Source: Promethearchaeota archaeon
GTDB taxonomy: Archaea > Asgardarchaeota > Lokiarchaeia > Sigyniarchaeales > SOKP01
Assembly (NCBI GenBank): GCA_030606485.1
Contig: JAUWGH010000001.1
Coordinates: 310,001 to 374,000 of the forward strand
Reading direction: 5' to 3'
Length of the DNA: 64,000 nucleotides
Below, one piece after another: positions 25,146 to 34,173 of this stretch. How positions within the stretch are numbered: the first letter of the stretch is position 1; every line of letters starts with the position of its first letter. A program made the translations under genes and the position numbers. The notes beneath the pieces are model-generated. The model was not told the DNA's origin. It searched no databases and worked only from the letters and a program-made list of their open reading frames with translations.

Positions 25146-26963
25146 ATGCAGTTCGAGAAAATCCAAAAAGGATGGAAAGAGTTAGAAGAAGAAATAATTA
25201 AAACAGGAAAATGTGTCTATTGCGGAGCTTGTAGTACGTTTTGTGAAAATATTAATTTCGATTTTGAAAAAGAAATTCCTATTGAGGATGGCTCTTGTAA
25301 AGATGTGAATACATGTAGGGATGGTTTCGGTGTCTGCTACAATTTATGCCCTAAAACCAATATTGAACAATATTCTGTCTGTAAAATGGATAAATGGACA
25401 TTTGGTAAGCAACACGATAAAATTCTTGGCCATTATAAAAAGATTTTATCAGTAAAACTCACAGATATTGCGCGAAAAAATCTACCATCAGAAACGGGAC
25501 CTATTACTGCATTGTTATCCACAGCAATGGAAGCGGGTTTAATTGATTGTGTAATAACGAATAAAAAAGATGATAATTTTCGATTCGTTCCTTTCATCGC
25601 AAAAAATAAACAAGAACTTTCTGACGGAATCGAATTTAAACCCTACCAAAGTCCTATCCTTTCAATAATAGGTAAGGCAATAAATCAAGAGTTTTCTGAT
25701 ATAGCCATTGTAGGTAATGGTTGCCAAATAGAAGCTCTAAGGAAAATGCAAAATCACCCTCGATTTGATTTTGAGGTTTTTGATTTAGTTTCTTTAGCAA
25801 TTGGGACATTTTGTTTCGGGACTTTCCACAATGAACAATTATCGGATTGTTTCAGTAAATATGGTATAAATCGTAGCGAAATATTAAACATTAAAACCGA
25901 CAAGAATAATTTTAAAATGGTCGTAACAACTAAATCTGGTAATAAAGAGATTCCTCTTAATTATCTATACGATAAATCTATACGAAATGCTTGTTTTTCT
26001 TGCTCAGATTATGTTTCTGAGTTTGCAGATATATCAGTTGGGAATGTGGGAAGCGAAGATGGATATAAAACCTTTATAATCAGGACTAAGAGAGGAAAGG
26101 AGGTTTTTAATCTAGCCATCGAAAATGGGCTCTTAGAGGCGAAACAACTTACGATAGATAACGAAGAATTAGTGTTAGATATAACTAGAAGTAGAACGGA
26201 TATAGTTAAAATTGATAAAGTTGTTGATCACTCTTCAGAAATAAAAAGCTTCCTCATAAAAAACGAAAGAATTGCCAAGGCATATAGACCTGGGATGTTC
26301 GTTATTTTATGGGTTTTAAACGCAGATTTCTTACCTATGTCAATCTCAAATGTTAATGGGAATGTAATTGAAATAACCGTACAAAAAATCGGCGAAGGGA
26401 CAGCTACACTATTTGGATTAAAGGAAGGCGATAGTATTGGAATCAGAGGTCCTTTTGGAAACACGTGGAATTGCGAAGACGCGTCAAATATTCTTATAGT
26501 TGGTGGTGGAATGGGAATTGCCGCACTTACTTCAGTTATTGAGTCTTTAAAGAAAAATAATAAAAATATATTTGCTGCAATTGGAGCTAAGGATAAATCC
26601 TCACTAATATTTGGTGATAGAATAACACTACAAATCCCTAATACACAATATGCAACTGATGATGGCTCAATTGGAAAAAAATGTTTTGTTACGGACATAA
26701 TCGAGGATATCATAGATAAAAACAACATAGATTTAATACTCACTTGTGGTCCCGAAATTATGATGAAACAAGTTTTAGAAATTGCTGAATTAAAGAAAAT
26801 TAATATTCAAGCATCTTTGGAAAGAAAAATGAAGTGTGGGGTTGGTCTGTGCGGTTCATGCTGTATTGGGGAAGAAAATAATGTTCCAGTGTGTAAAGAT
26901 GGTCCCATATTCGATTCGACCCAATTGAGAAAATTCTCTAAATTTGGAACTTATTCCAAATAA
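25146..26963 (+). CDS. FrhB-PyrK fusion: F420/FAD iron-sulfur module plus FAD/NAD(P) electron-transfer module
   Basis: A 605-residue fusion. The N-terminal half matches the FrhB/FdhB/FpoF family: CVYCGACSTFC (Cys23, 26, 29, 33), further cysteines at 51, 57, 64 and 68, ETGPITALLSTAMEAGLID, and AIVGNGCQIEALRKM. That family binds F420, FAD and [4Fe-4S]. From about residue 345 the protein becomes a PyrK-type ferredoxin reductase: YRPGMFVILW, VQKIGEGTATLFGLKEGD, GIRGPFGNTW, the nucleotide-binding ILIVGGGMGIA, CGPEIMMKQ, and the C-terminal [2Fe-2S] motif CGVGLCGSC with VPVCKDGPIF. It is joined to the Kor operon with a one-base gap. Two flavins and several clusters in one chain suggest transfer of ferredoxin electrons to F420 and/or NAD(P). 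Direction and partner are inference. Confidence 0.88.
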   Translation: MQFEKIQKGWKELEEEIIKTGKCVYCGACSTFCENINFDFEKEIPIEDGSCKDVNTCRDGFGVCYNLCPKTNIEQYSVCKMDKWTFGKQHDKILGHYKKILSVKLTDIARKNLPSETGPITALLSTAMEAGLIDCVITNKKDDNFRFVPFIAKNKQELSDGIEFKPYQSPILSIIGKAINQEFSDIAIVGNGCQIEALRKMQNHPRFDFEVFDLVSLAIGTFCFGTFHNEQLSDCFSKYGINRSEILNIKTDKNNFKMVVTTKSGNKEIPLNYLYDKSIRNACFSCSDYVSEFADISVGNVGSEDGYKTFIIRTKRGKEVFNLAIENGLLEAKQLTIDNEELVLDITRSRTDIVKIDKVVDHSSEIKSFLIKNERIAKAYRPGMFVILWVLNADFLPMSISNVNGNVIEITVQKIGEGTATLFGLKEGDSIGIRGPFGNTWNCEDASNILIVGGGMGIAALTSVIESLKKNNKNIFAAIGAKDKSSLIFGDRITLQIPNTQYATDDGSIGKKCFVTDIIEDIIDKNNIDLILTCGPEIMMKQVLEIAELKKINIQASLERKMKCGVGLCGSCCIGEENNVPVCKDGPIFDSTQLRKFSKFGTYSK

Positions 26964-26995
26964 TTTTTATATCTTTTCTCTTTTTTTTTAATATC

Positions 26996-27955
26996 TTGCC
27001 AAATGAAAATTTAAAAAAAGGTCTTTTTTATGGAATTGCTATGATTTTCTTAGTGGGACTCCAACCAATAATCGCAAATTCAAGACCTGCTGAACTTGAC
27101 TCGTATCTCTTTGCTGCAATGACTTGTATTATTGGATCCATCATATTTTTCCCTATTATAATGATAGAACGCAGAAATCTCAAGATTTCGAAAGAAAATG
27201 ACCCCGATAAAACAATCGAGATTGAGTCCCTTTTAAACGGCTGGAAAAAGCATAAACTCTTTTTAATATATCTTGGCATTAATTTTGGAGTTGCTCAAGT
27301 CTTATTTTTCATATCATATCTGCTTGCTGGAGCAATTAATGGTTCTCTTGCTCAAAAAACAACTGTGATTTTTGCTTTATTATTTGGATACATTATTAAT
27401 AAAGAATCCATTAAAAAATCTCAGGTATTATTTTCTTTTCTTTTATTATTTGGCGTAATTCTTGCTATTACGCAAGGTTCATTTAATTTACTCGAATTTA
27501 ATTTAGGTGTAATATTAATGCTAGTAACAACCGCAATTTGGATGCTAGGACACGCTATTACAAAAACAGTTTTAGATAAAAATGAAGCAACACCAATTCA
27601 ATTGGTATTTTCAAGAAATGCTTTAAGTGGAATCATCTTATTCAGCACATATTTTTTATTATTTCCTATAGAAAATTTTAATTTATTGTTTAACCCTATT
27701 AATATTTTTTATTTTCTAGCTATGGGAGTTGTTTATAGTGCTAATTTATTTTGTTGGTATAAAGTTCTCAAATATTTAGATGTATCTAAAGCATCAGTCC
27801 TCGCATCTCCCACTCCCATAGTCACCGCATTTTTTGCGATATTTCTTGGAGAGATTTTCACTGGTTTTCATCTAATCGGGTTATTCATAATTATCATATC
27901 CATATATTTTATTGTGAGAGAAAAGAAACGGAATAATATTGATGAAAAAAATTAG
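26996..27955 (+). CDS. DMT-superfamily (EamA) transporter
   Basis: A 319-residue membrane protein with about ten hydrophobic helices arranged as two similar five-helix halves, typical of EamA drug/metabolite transporters. LAQKTTVIFALLFGYIINKE closes the first half. SKASVLASPTPIVTAFFAIF and FLGEIFTGFHLIG, at the end of the second half, are the usual family phrases. It starts at TTG 26996, 32 bases after the fusion protein, with no clear ribosome site. Substrate unknown; amino acids or related metabolites are typical for the family. It may be co-transcribed with the Kor operon, but a T-rich stretch in the gap could also end that transcript. Confidence 0.85.
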   Translation: MPNENLKKGLFYGIAMIFLVGLQPIIANSRPAELDSYLFAAMTCIIGSIIFFPIIMIERRNLKISKENDPDKTIEIESLLNGWKKHKLFLIYLGINFGVAQVLFFISYLLAGAINGSLAQKTTVIFALLFGYIINKESIKKSQVLFSFLLLFGVILAITQGSFNLLEFNLGVILMLVTTAIWMLGHAITKTVLDKNEATPIQLVFSRNALSGIILFSTYFLLFPIENFNLLFNPINIFYFLAMGVVYSANLFCWYKVLKYLDVSKASVLASPTPIVTAFFAIFLGEIFTGFHLIGLFIIIISIYFIVREKKRNNIDEKN

Positions 27956-28058
27956 TTAAAAATCTTATTACTATCCTTATTTTCTATAAAATCATTATAT
28001 TAAAATATTAAATCATAAAATAGTTTTAGTAATACTCATTTTTGTAAAATTGAATGAT

Positions 28059-29048
28059 ATGGATTTTAAAGATAAGTTTATTGGAACTCTTTTAGGAACA
28101 GCAATAGGAGATACTTTAGGTGTTCCTTTTGAAGGACAAATAAGAGAACAAGTTATTAGGTATTTTGATGATTTTGATGAATTTATCGATAAGAATCACA
28201 ACATTTTCAGAACTTATAGCGATGATACTCAGCTCACAATACACACCGCAAAAGCAATAATAAGAGCTGGTGGCATTGAGGAAGAAATCTTAATAGATGA
28301 ATTTATTAAATGGTTAAATGATCCTCCCATCGGCCCAGGGTTTGGATGCTTATCAAGTATTCGAAAGTTAGCTGAAGGAATTCCATGGAAAAGTGCAGCT
28401 TCAAACTCTGGTGGGAATGGAACAGCGATGAGGATATCACCTATTGGTTTATTTTATTCTAATAATATTGAGCAGTTAAAGAAAGCAGCAAGTTTAAATA
28501 GTAATATTACTCATTCTCATCCTGCTGCAGAAGCTGGAGCAAGAGTTGTGGCTTCAAGCATCGCTTTTCTCCTATATAAAGATCCCAATAAGGGATTTTC
28601 GATTAATGAGTTTTTTCAAACTATAATTAACGTAATCTCCGATAAAAAAGATAGGATTTGGGAAGAGTTTATTGAAATTTTAAATGACTTACAGAATAAT
28701 TTGGATATGGATTTAATCGATGGACTAAAAAAATATGCTCAAATTGGCGTGAAACCTCCCTTCTACATTAAAAGTTTAGAAAATAAATGCTTTGTTCATC
28801 CTTATACTATCTCCACAGTTGTTTGTGCTCTTTTTATCTTTTTAAAAAATCTTGATTCTTTTAAGAAATGTATTTATATTTTACCAACTGCTGGAGGAGA
28901 TACAGATACATGTGGTGCTATTGGTGGATCCATTGCAGGTTCATATTTTGGTTTTAAAAATATACCTGAAAAATTAATTGCGTTAGTTCAAAACTCAAAA
29001 GAAATAATCCAATTAGGAAAGGAATTATACCAAGTTTCATTGCGCTAA
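28059..29048 (+). CDS. ADP-ribosylglycohydrolase (DraG/ARH family)
   Basis: A 329-residue all-helical hydrolase. GTLLGTAIGDTLGVPFEG opens the fold; TYSDDTQLTIHTA and AGGDTDTCGAIGG carry the metal-binding acidic residues of the binuclear magnesium centre; GNGTAMRISPIGLFY and HSHPAAEAGARVVA complete the signature. Such enzymes remove ADP-ribose from proteins, nucleic acids or small molecules. ATG at 28059 is preferred over a TTG at 28050. No ADP-ribosyltransferase partner is visible nearby, so the substrate is open. Confidence 0.92.
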   Translation: MDFKDKFIGTLLGTAIGDTLGVPFEGQIREQVIRYFDDFDEFIDKNHNIFRTYSDDTQLTIHTAKAIIRAGGIEEEILIDEFIKWLNDPPIGPGFGCLSSIRKLAEGIPWKSAASNSGGNGTAMRISPIGLFYSNNIEQLKKAASLNSNITHSHPAAEAGARVVASSIAFLLYKDPNKGFSINEFFQTIINVISDKKDRIWEEFIEILNDLQNNLDMDLIDGLKKYAQIGVKPPFYIKSLENKCFVHPYTISTVVCALFIFLKNLDSFKKCIYILPTAGGDTDTCGAIGGSIAGSYFGFKNIPEKLIALVQNSKEIIQLGKELYQVSLR

Positions 29049-29087
29049 GAAATATCTCTGGAATAAGAGATTCGCAGAAGAGATTAT

Positions 29088-29987
29088 CTATTCTATATTT
29101 ATTTCTAAATTTCCATTCTTAGTCAACTTAGCACGCAAATTAAATTTTTTCCTACATTTAGGACATTCAATCTTATAATTCACACTTATCTTTTTTTCGG
29201 CAGATTTTAAAGAAAGAGGCAATTGAATAAATTTAAATTGACAATATGGGCAAAAAAAAGTTAAATCCTCTGTAGTTCTTAAACCTTCATGAAATTCTGA
29301 GGAAAATTCTTTTGAATCAATCAAATCCTTTTCTAAAACCTCACTAGTGTCAAGATTTGTATCTAATGGACCAAATACAACAGAACCCCAAGATTTTTTA
29401 AGAAAATCATTTTTATTCAAACTAAGATTTTGTCGAAAATATTGCAGTAATTCTTGCTGACGTAAATCACCTACTGGAGCGAAAATGGAGCCACCAACTT
29501 TTAATTGAGCTAATAAATCTAGTGAAATATCTTTAATACTTGCAGTTATTATGATCCTATCCCACGGAGAATTTTCAATATCTCCCTCAAGAGGTTGCCC
29601 ATTTAGGACTTTAATTTGGTCATTTAACTCAATTCTCTCCAAATTTCTTCTGGTTTGTTCTACTACTAGAGAATTTGCATCAATAATTGAAATAAATCCA
29701 TCTGTAATAATCTTTTTGGCTAAGGCTCCGATATATCCTAATTTTGAACCGATAATTAACAACCGATCATCATAATCTAAATCTAAAAGTTCTAATAGAA
29801 TAGCATTCATATGTGGAGCTGAGATATTTCTCCCTAAATGGGGGAAAATCACTGGTGTATCAAATAAAAATCGCTCAACTTGATCTTTAGGTACAAAATT
29901 TGTAAATGGAACCTCCCTAAAAGCCTCCTCGACTTTCTTTGATTTAATGAATTTCCTTTGCTTTAAATATTGTATTAAATCTTCCAT
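29088..29987 (-). CDS. pcm: Protein-L-isoaspartate O-methyltransferase-like, with C-terminal zinc ribbon
   Basis: A 299-residue protein. The N-terminal 200 residues follow Pcm: VEEAFREVPFTNFVP, then NISAPHMNAILLELL, the SAM-binding LLIIGSKLGYIGALA and WDRIIITASIKDI. The glycine loop reads GSKLGY rather than the usual GxGSGY, and the active-site region after the sheet is less conserved, so the substrate may not be isoaspartate. The C-terminal 60 residues add a CPYC...CPKC zinc ribbon, absent from normal Pcm. It converges with the ADP-ribosylglycohydrolase. Repair of aged protein is the family role; the ribbon hints at a different or tethered target. Confidence 0.8.
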   Translation of the reverse strand: MEDLIQYLKQRKFIKSKKVEEAFREVPFTNFVPKDQVERFLFDTPVIFPHLGRNISAPHMNAILLELLDLDYDDRLLIIGSKLGYIGALAKKIITDGFISIIDANSLVVEQTRRNLERIELNDQIKVLNGQPLEGDIENSPWDRIIITASIKDISLDLLAQLKVGGSIFAPVGDLRQQELLQYFRQNLSLNKNDFLKKSWGSVVFGPLDTNLDTSEVLEKDLIDSKEFSSEFHEGLRTTEDLTFFCPYCQFKFIQLPLSLKSAEKKISVNYKIECPKCRKKFNLRAKLTKNGNLEINIE

Positions 29988-30090
29988 TTAAAATTTCAAA
30001 CTATAAATTTAATAATATGAATATAAGATTTGTTTATTTTAAATTTGAAGGTTATTTTTATGAAAATTTAATATTTTGCGTTTAAATCTA

Positions 30091-30666
30091 TCAAACTAAA
30101 TCATAATTTTTCTTAATTTTTTTACAACAACTATGACAAAGTCTTGCCGGCTTTTCATCAGTATCATCAATACAGTTAGAAAATCGCATAACACATTTAT
30201 TAATACAGTGTTTAAGTCCCAGAGTATGCCCTAACTCATGAATTGCCTCCTTGATTGCTCTATCTCTAAAAAGTACATCATTTTTCGGTAGATTATAAAA
30301 TTCTTCTTTTAATCTCTTAAAAGAAATAATAGCCGAAACACTCTCTGGAATTATTGATTGTGATGGCATAAAAGCGACACCAAAAACAAAATTCAATCTT
30401 TCAGTATATAAATCCTCTGATGTAATGGCTAATATCCTGTAATATTCTTCTTTTATTCCAATCTCTTTCACATCATCTAAAATTCTCGAAGCATTATACT
30501 GATTTCTATGTTTATTGTAATATTTTTTTAAAATCCCTTTAGAATTCTCGATAATATGTATTTCTTCAAAAATTCCGTTAAATAGTTTTATTAAGTCTAA
30601 CTGAAGATTTTCAATAATTTCGGCAATTAAAGGGTTTAATTTTATTATAATTAGATCTTTCTTCAT
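30091..30666 (-). CDS. amzA: Archaemetzincin (zinc metallopeptidase)
   Basis: A 191-residue protein with the archaemetzincin active site HELGHTLGLKH (His143, Glu144, His147, His153), the adjoining cysteines of HCINKC, the Met-turn VM (Met160) and a CHSC pair near residues 177-180 that completes a second zinc site. The N-terminal half (ISSEDLYTERLNFVFGVA-like region) is also typical: the family reads ...TxxDLYxxxLNFVFGxA. Archaemetzincins occur widely in archaea and some eukaryotes and bacteria; substrates are mostly unknown. It is the gene nearest to tRNA-Pro, which lies 100 bases upstream on the same strand. Confidence 0.93.
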   Translation of the reverse strand: MKKDLIIIKLNPLIAEIIENLQLDLIKLFNGIFEEIHIIENSKGILKKYYNKHRNQYNASRILDDVKEIGIKEEYYRILAITSEDLYTERLNFVFGVAFMPSQSIIPESVSAIISFKRLKEEFYNLPKNDVLFRDRAIKEAIHELGHTLGLKHCINKCVMRFSNCIDDTDEKPARLCHSCCKKIKKNYDLV

Positions 30667-30765
30667 TGATTTAATTAACCTATCTTATATAAAATTTAAC
30701 GTGTGACTCTTTTTATTAGTATTTTTAATTATGTATTCATTATTATAAAGAAAACATTCAAAAAA

Positions 30766-30867
30766 TGGGAAGGGAGGGATTCGAACCCCCGACCTCTAAC
30801 TCCCAAAGCTAGATTTTTGCTGAAAAGAATATCTTTATAGTATCATACCAAGCTAGACTACCTTCCC
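30766..30867 (-). tRNA. tRNA-Pro (TGG) with a 28-nt non-canonical intron
   Basis: On the minus strand the gene starts GGGAAGG (30867-30861), paired with CCTTCCC next to discriminator A at 30766. The T arm is GGGGG-TTCGAAT-CCCTC. The D region is GTC...GAT with a TAGCTTGGTAT loop, as in other tRNA-Pro. The anticodon arm CTAGC-TTTGGGA-GTTAG gives anticodon TGG (30805-30803). Between the D arm and the anticodon stem sit 28 extra bases (about 30810-30840) holding the hairpin AAAGA-TAT-TCTTT. Because CTA occurs at both edges, the splice joint lies somewhere from 26/27 to 29/30, not at the usual 37/38. CCA is not encoded, and six T follow the gene, a likely terminator. Confidence 0.92.
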
Positions 30868-31222
30868 AGAGAGATTTTATTTCAGCAATTTAATTCTTTT
30901 TATTAAATTAAAGTTTATAAAAATAATAATAATTCATCGTATTAAAATTAAATGCGAAGTGAATTATAAGTTATTTTCAAATCTTGAAGAAGTAAATTAA
31001 AGAATGATTAATTTCCTTTTTAATAAAAATGTTTATGATTTTCTTCTCAGTGTGAATAATTTTTTTTTTAAATTATGATTAAGAATATCCTTTTTTGAAC
31101 TGATTTTCGTTATAAGTCCATTTAAAATAATTATATAAATCAATATTTTTGTTATGTTTATAGAAAAACAACTGATTAATTTTTGTCGCCTTATTACAAC
31201 TAAAGAATAATTGGAATACAAA
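30868..31222. other. AT-rich intergenic region
   Basis: This 355-base gap holds the promoters of tRNA-Pro (minus) and of the HEAT protein (plus). No reliable gene, hairpin or repeat was seen. A TTG at 31211 gives a four-codon-longer reading of the HEAT protein. Confidence 0.5.
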
Positions 31223-34171
31223 ATGGAATACGGAAAAATTGCCATAAAAATAGGACAAAAGAAATATGAAAATGCTACTGATGATCTTATTGATTTAATT
31301 AATTACGCAGAATCTAAATCAGACAAAGATACTACATATAAATCTTTAGAATTGCTCAACTTAATTTGCGACAAGAATCCTTCTGTAGTTTCTAAAATTA
31401 TAAGAGAAATTGAACCATTTATCAACTATCCTGATGAATGGATAAGGCTAGTTGCATTAGAGATTCTTTATAAGATTAGTATATATCGGCCCAATGATCT
31501 TTTAGATTTACTTGATCCCATTAAAGAAAGATTATGGGATAAGGATTCTTTTGTAAGAAGCTTAAGTGTTAAAATTTTAGGGACATTGATTAATTCTACT
31601 CATTTAGATTTATCAGAAATTGGCTCAGATTTCATAACAAAATTGAATGATGTAGAATGGAGGGTAAAATTATTAACATCAAAAAGAATAGTTAAGATAT
31701 TAACCGAAAATCCTTCTAAAATCAAAAAAACCGATGCTCTTATAAAAAGTGTCGTAAATAATTTTAGAGAGGAAAATGAAGAAATAAGGGAATTTGCTGG
31801 AAAAATTTTCAAACTTTTAGGGTTTTCATCTATTATACCTAAGGAAGAATTTTTTGAATTAATTCAGAATTTATTAAAGGATAATGATTGGCGAGTTAGA
31901 GAAACTATTATTGATATTATTGGGGAAATCTGTAATAAATATTCCTCAGAAATTAAAGATCTAATTCCACAATTAATCAATTTATTAGGAGATCATAGCC
32001 ATGTTATTCAATCTAAAACAATAAATTCACTTATAAAGATTGCAAAAATCCATTTTGATGAAGTATTTTCCAATTTAATAACCAAGTTGGATACTGATAA
32101 TATTGAATTAAGAAACAATATTGAAGAAACCCTGCTTTATTTAGCACAAGAAAATATTGAAAATATATCTATTTACATTTTTGAAGAATTAAACAATCCT
32201 TTACTAAAAATAAGAACTACAATCTCTAGGGTTTTAACAAACTTATATGATGAGAATGAAAATGATATTGAAAATGAAATATTAAAATTATTCAATAAAT
32301 TTGAGTCAAAACTGTGGAGAAAACGTAAGAATTTAGTTAATCTCTTAACGGATATTGCATTAATTTTAAAAAGCGAGAAAATTTACGTTTTAATTGGTTC
32401 TGAATTAAAAAAAAAACTTTTAAAAGAAAAAGACGTAGAAGTAAAAGAAGAAATTGAAATTAATTTGATCCAATTAAAAGATGCTTATGAAAATCTTGAT
32501 ACTGAAATTGATAAAGTCCAACAGGATGTTGAGTTTTTTAATTATAATTTTTTAAGATTTACTAATTACCCAAGTGAGTTTAGAGAAATAATAAGTTCTT
32601 ATATTAGGAACCTCCAATTTGATAAGGCCGAAATCGAGTTAAATGAGAGTTTTAAAGATTTTCTTAAGCAATTAGATGATTTTGATAATGAAATTAAATC
32701 TTTTAATGTTAAACATCTTGTTGTTGATATCTTGGAAGAATGGGAGGATATTAAAATTCAACTAATTGAAGAAATTAGCATAATAAAAGAATATGAGTTT
32801 AAAAAATTAGAGAAGAAAAAAGATAATTATAAATTAAAATTAAATGATAAAATAAAAAATATTGAAGATCGCATTAAGATCTTATCAATTGAATTTGATC
32901 TCATAAAGGATTTTGATAAAAAATTAAATAGTCTAATAAAAACTCATAAGGATTTATCTTCATTTCACTCCTCTGATTTAAAGGAAAAATTTAATCAAAT
33001 CACAACTGTCCGTTCTAAACTGTTCAAATTTGAATCTGAAATTGGGCAGATGATGTTAGAAAATCTTGAATTTAAGGATTTATTTAAGGATTTAATAATC
33101 CAATGGATTGATGTTAAATTAGACGTCCAAAAAGAATTATATAATATAAATGAGAATTTATTGGCTTTTGAGGATTTAGTTACCAATCTAGATAAGATAG
33201 ATTTTAAACAAGATGTGCCTGTTAGTGAAATAAATATTAAAAGTAAATTTTCAAATGTTTTCCTAAATTCTTTAATAGCTTCTCAACTTATTGAACATCA
33301 AATTCAAAATATAACTTCTCAAGCAATTGAGAAAATTAATGAATTTTATTCAGAGTTCGAAGATCTTCATATTAAAGTTCAAACACTCCTTAAAAGTAGT
33401 GATTTTGAAAATATAACAAATATTCAAAAATTAACTTCAGAAAGAATAAAAAAATTTATTCAAGATATTGATTATGAACTTAATCATTTGATCTTTGAAA
33501 ATAAGCAATTTAAATACCAAGAACCTGTGATAAGTCAATTCAGACCTTACTTAGAAAATTGGAGTAATTCTAAATTTTTATTAGAAAAAAAGTTAAAAAA
33601 TTTTAATAACACAACTCAAGATTTTTTATTTATTGGGCGATTAAATAAATTTTTAGAAATTATGAATCCTATTTCAATTGAGCTTATAGCAACTAAATTT
33701 AATATGGATAACAAAATTCTAAAGAGTAAAATTTTCGAATTGATCAGAAATAATAAAATTAAGGGAAGAATTGTTGAAAATAAGCTTTACTCTTCAAAAA
33801 GGCAGATTTTCTTAGCGGATGAGAATAATCTATTATTATTTAAAAACATTAAACTCCTTGGAAATAAAGTTTTCTTTAATTTTAAAATCACAAATCCAAC
33901 TAATTACACTTTAAAAGATGTTATTATTCGGTTTAATCATCCAAAATATTTATCATTCTTAAAGGAAAATCCTAATCCAAAATTTTTTAGTATTGAAGAA
34001 TTTCCACCAGGTTCAGTTAAAAAATTTAAATATATTTTAAGAATTGATCGAGATAATAATGAATTTAACCAAGCAATGGATGCTCATGAAGTAAAGCTAG
34101 ATATCTATTTTCGAGACTCTCTAAAAAATTTAAAAAAAATAACTCGACGGTTAGATCTCTTATTCTCTTAA
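31223..34171 (+). CDS. Large HEAT-repeat, coiled-coil protein with C-terminal beta-sandwich-like domain
   Basis: A protein of 982 residues from ATG 31223. Residues about 20-400 are HEAT/ARM-like repeats with the pattern DxxWRVRxxxxxIIG and VRSLSVKILGTL. About 400-800 are long charged helices with coiled-coil character (KKLEKKKDNYKLKLNDKIKN). About 810-870 look like a small winged helix (SIELIATKFNMDNKILKSK). The last 110 residues form beta-rich sequence (LLGNKVFFNFKITNPTNYTL, then FPPGSVKKFKYILR), as in Ig-like ear domains. A HEAT trunk with a terminal sandwich recalls adaptin/coatomer large chains, though the central coiled coil differs and homology is not shown. It shares no operon with neighbours on the plus strand; the cinA-like gene converges three bases away. 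Confidence 0.75.
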   Translation: MEYGKIAIKIGQKKYENATDDLIDLINYAESKSDKDTTYKSLELLNLICDKNPSVVSKIIREIEPFINYPDEWIRLVALEILYKISIYRPNDLLDLLDPIKERLWDKDSFVRSLSVKILGTLINSTHLDLSEIGSDFITKLNDVEWRVKLLTSKRIVKILTENPSKIKKTDALIKSVVNNFREENEEIREFAGKIFKLLGFSSIIPKEEFFELIQNLLKDNDWRVRETIIDIIGEICNKYSSEIKDLIPQLINLLGDHSHVIQSKTINSLIKIAKIHFDEVFSNLITKLDTDNIELRNNIEETLLYLAQENIENISIYIFEELNNPLLKIRTTISRVLTNLYDENENDIENEILKLFNKFESKLWRKRKNLVNLLTDIALILKSEKIYVLIGSELKKKLLKEKDVEVKEEIEINLIQLKDAYENLDTEIDKVQQDVEFFNYNFLRFTNYPSEFREIISSYIRNLQFDKAEIELNESFKDFLKQLDDFDNEIKSFNVKHLVVDILEEWEDIKIQLIEEISIIKEYEFKKLEKKKDNYKLKLNDKIKNIEDRIKILSIEFDLIKDFDKKLNSLIKTHKDLSSFHSSDLKEKFNQITTVRSKLFKFESEIGQMMLENLEFKDLFKDLIIQWIDVKLDVQKELYNINENLLAFEDLVTNLDKIDFKQDVPVSEINIKSKFSNVFLNSLIASQLIEHQIQNITSQAIEKINEFYSEFEDLHIKVQTLLKSSDFENITNIQKLTSERIKKFIQDIDYELNHLIFENKQFKYQEPVISQFRPYLENWSNSKFLLEKKLKNFNNTTQDFLFIGRLNKFLEIMNPISIELIATKFNMDNKILKSKIFELIRNNKIKGRIVENKLYSSKRQIFLADENNLLLFKNIKLLGNKVFFNFKITNPTNYTLKDVIIRFNHPKYLSFLKENPNPKFFSIEEFPPGSVKKFKYILRIDRDNNEFNQAMDAHEVKLDIYFRDSLKNLKKITRRLDLLFS

Positions 34172-34173
34172 AA

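Noticed and set aside
25146-26963. Two separate genes for the FrhB and PyrK parts
   Set aside because: The frame is continuous for 605 codons with no stop or restart between the modules, so this is one fused protein in this sequence.
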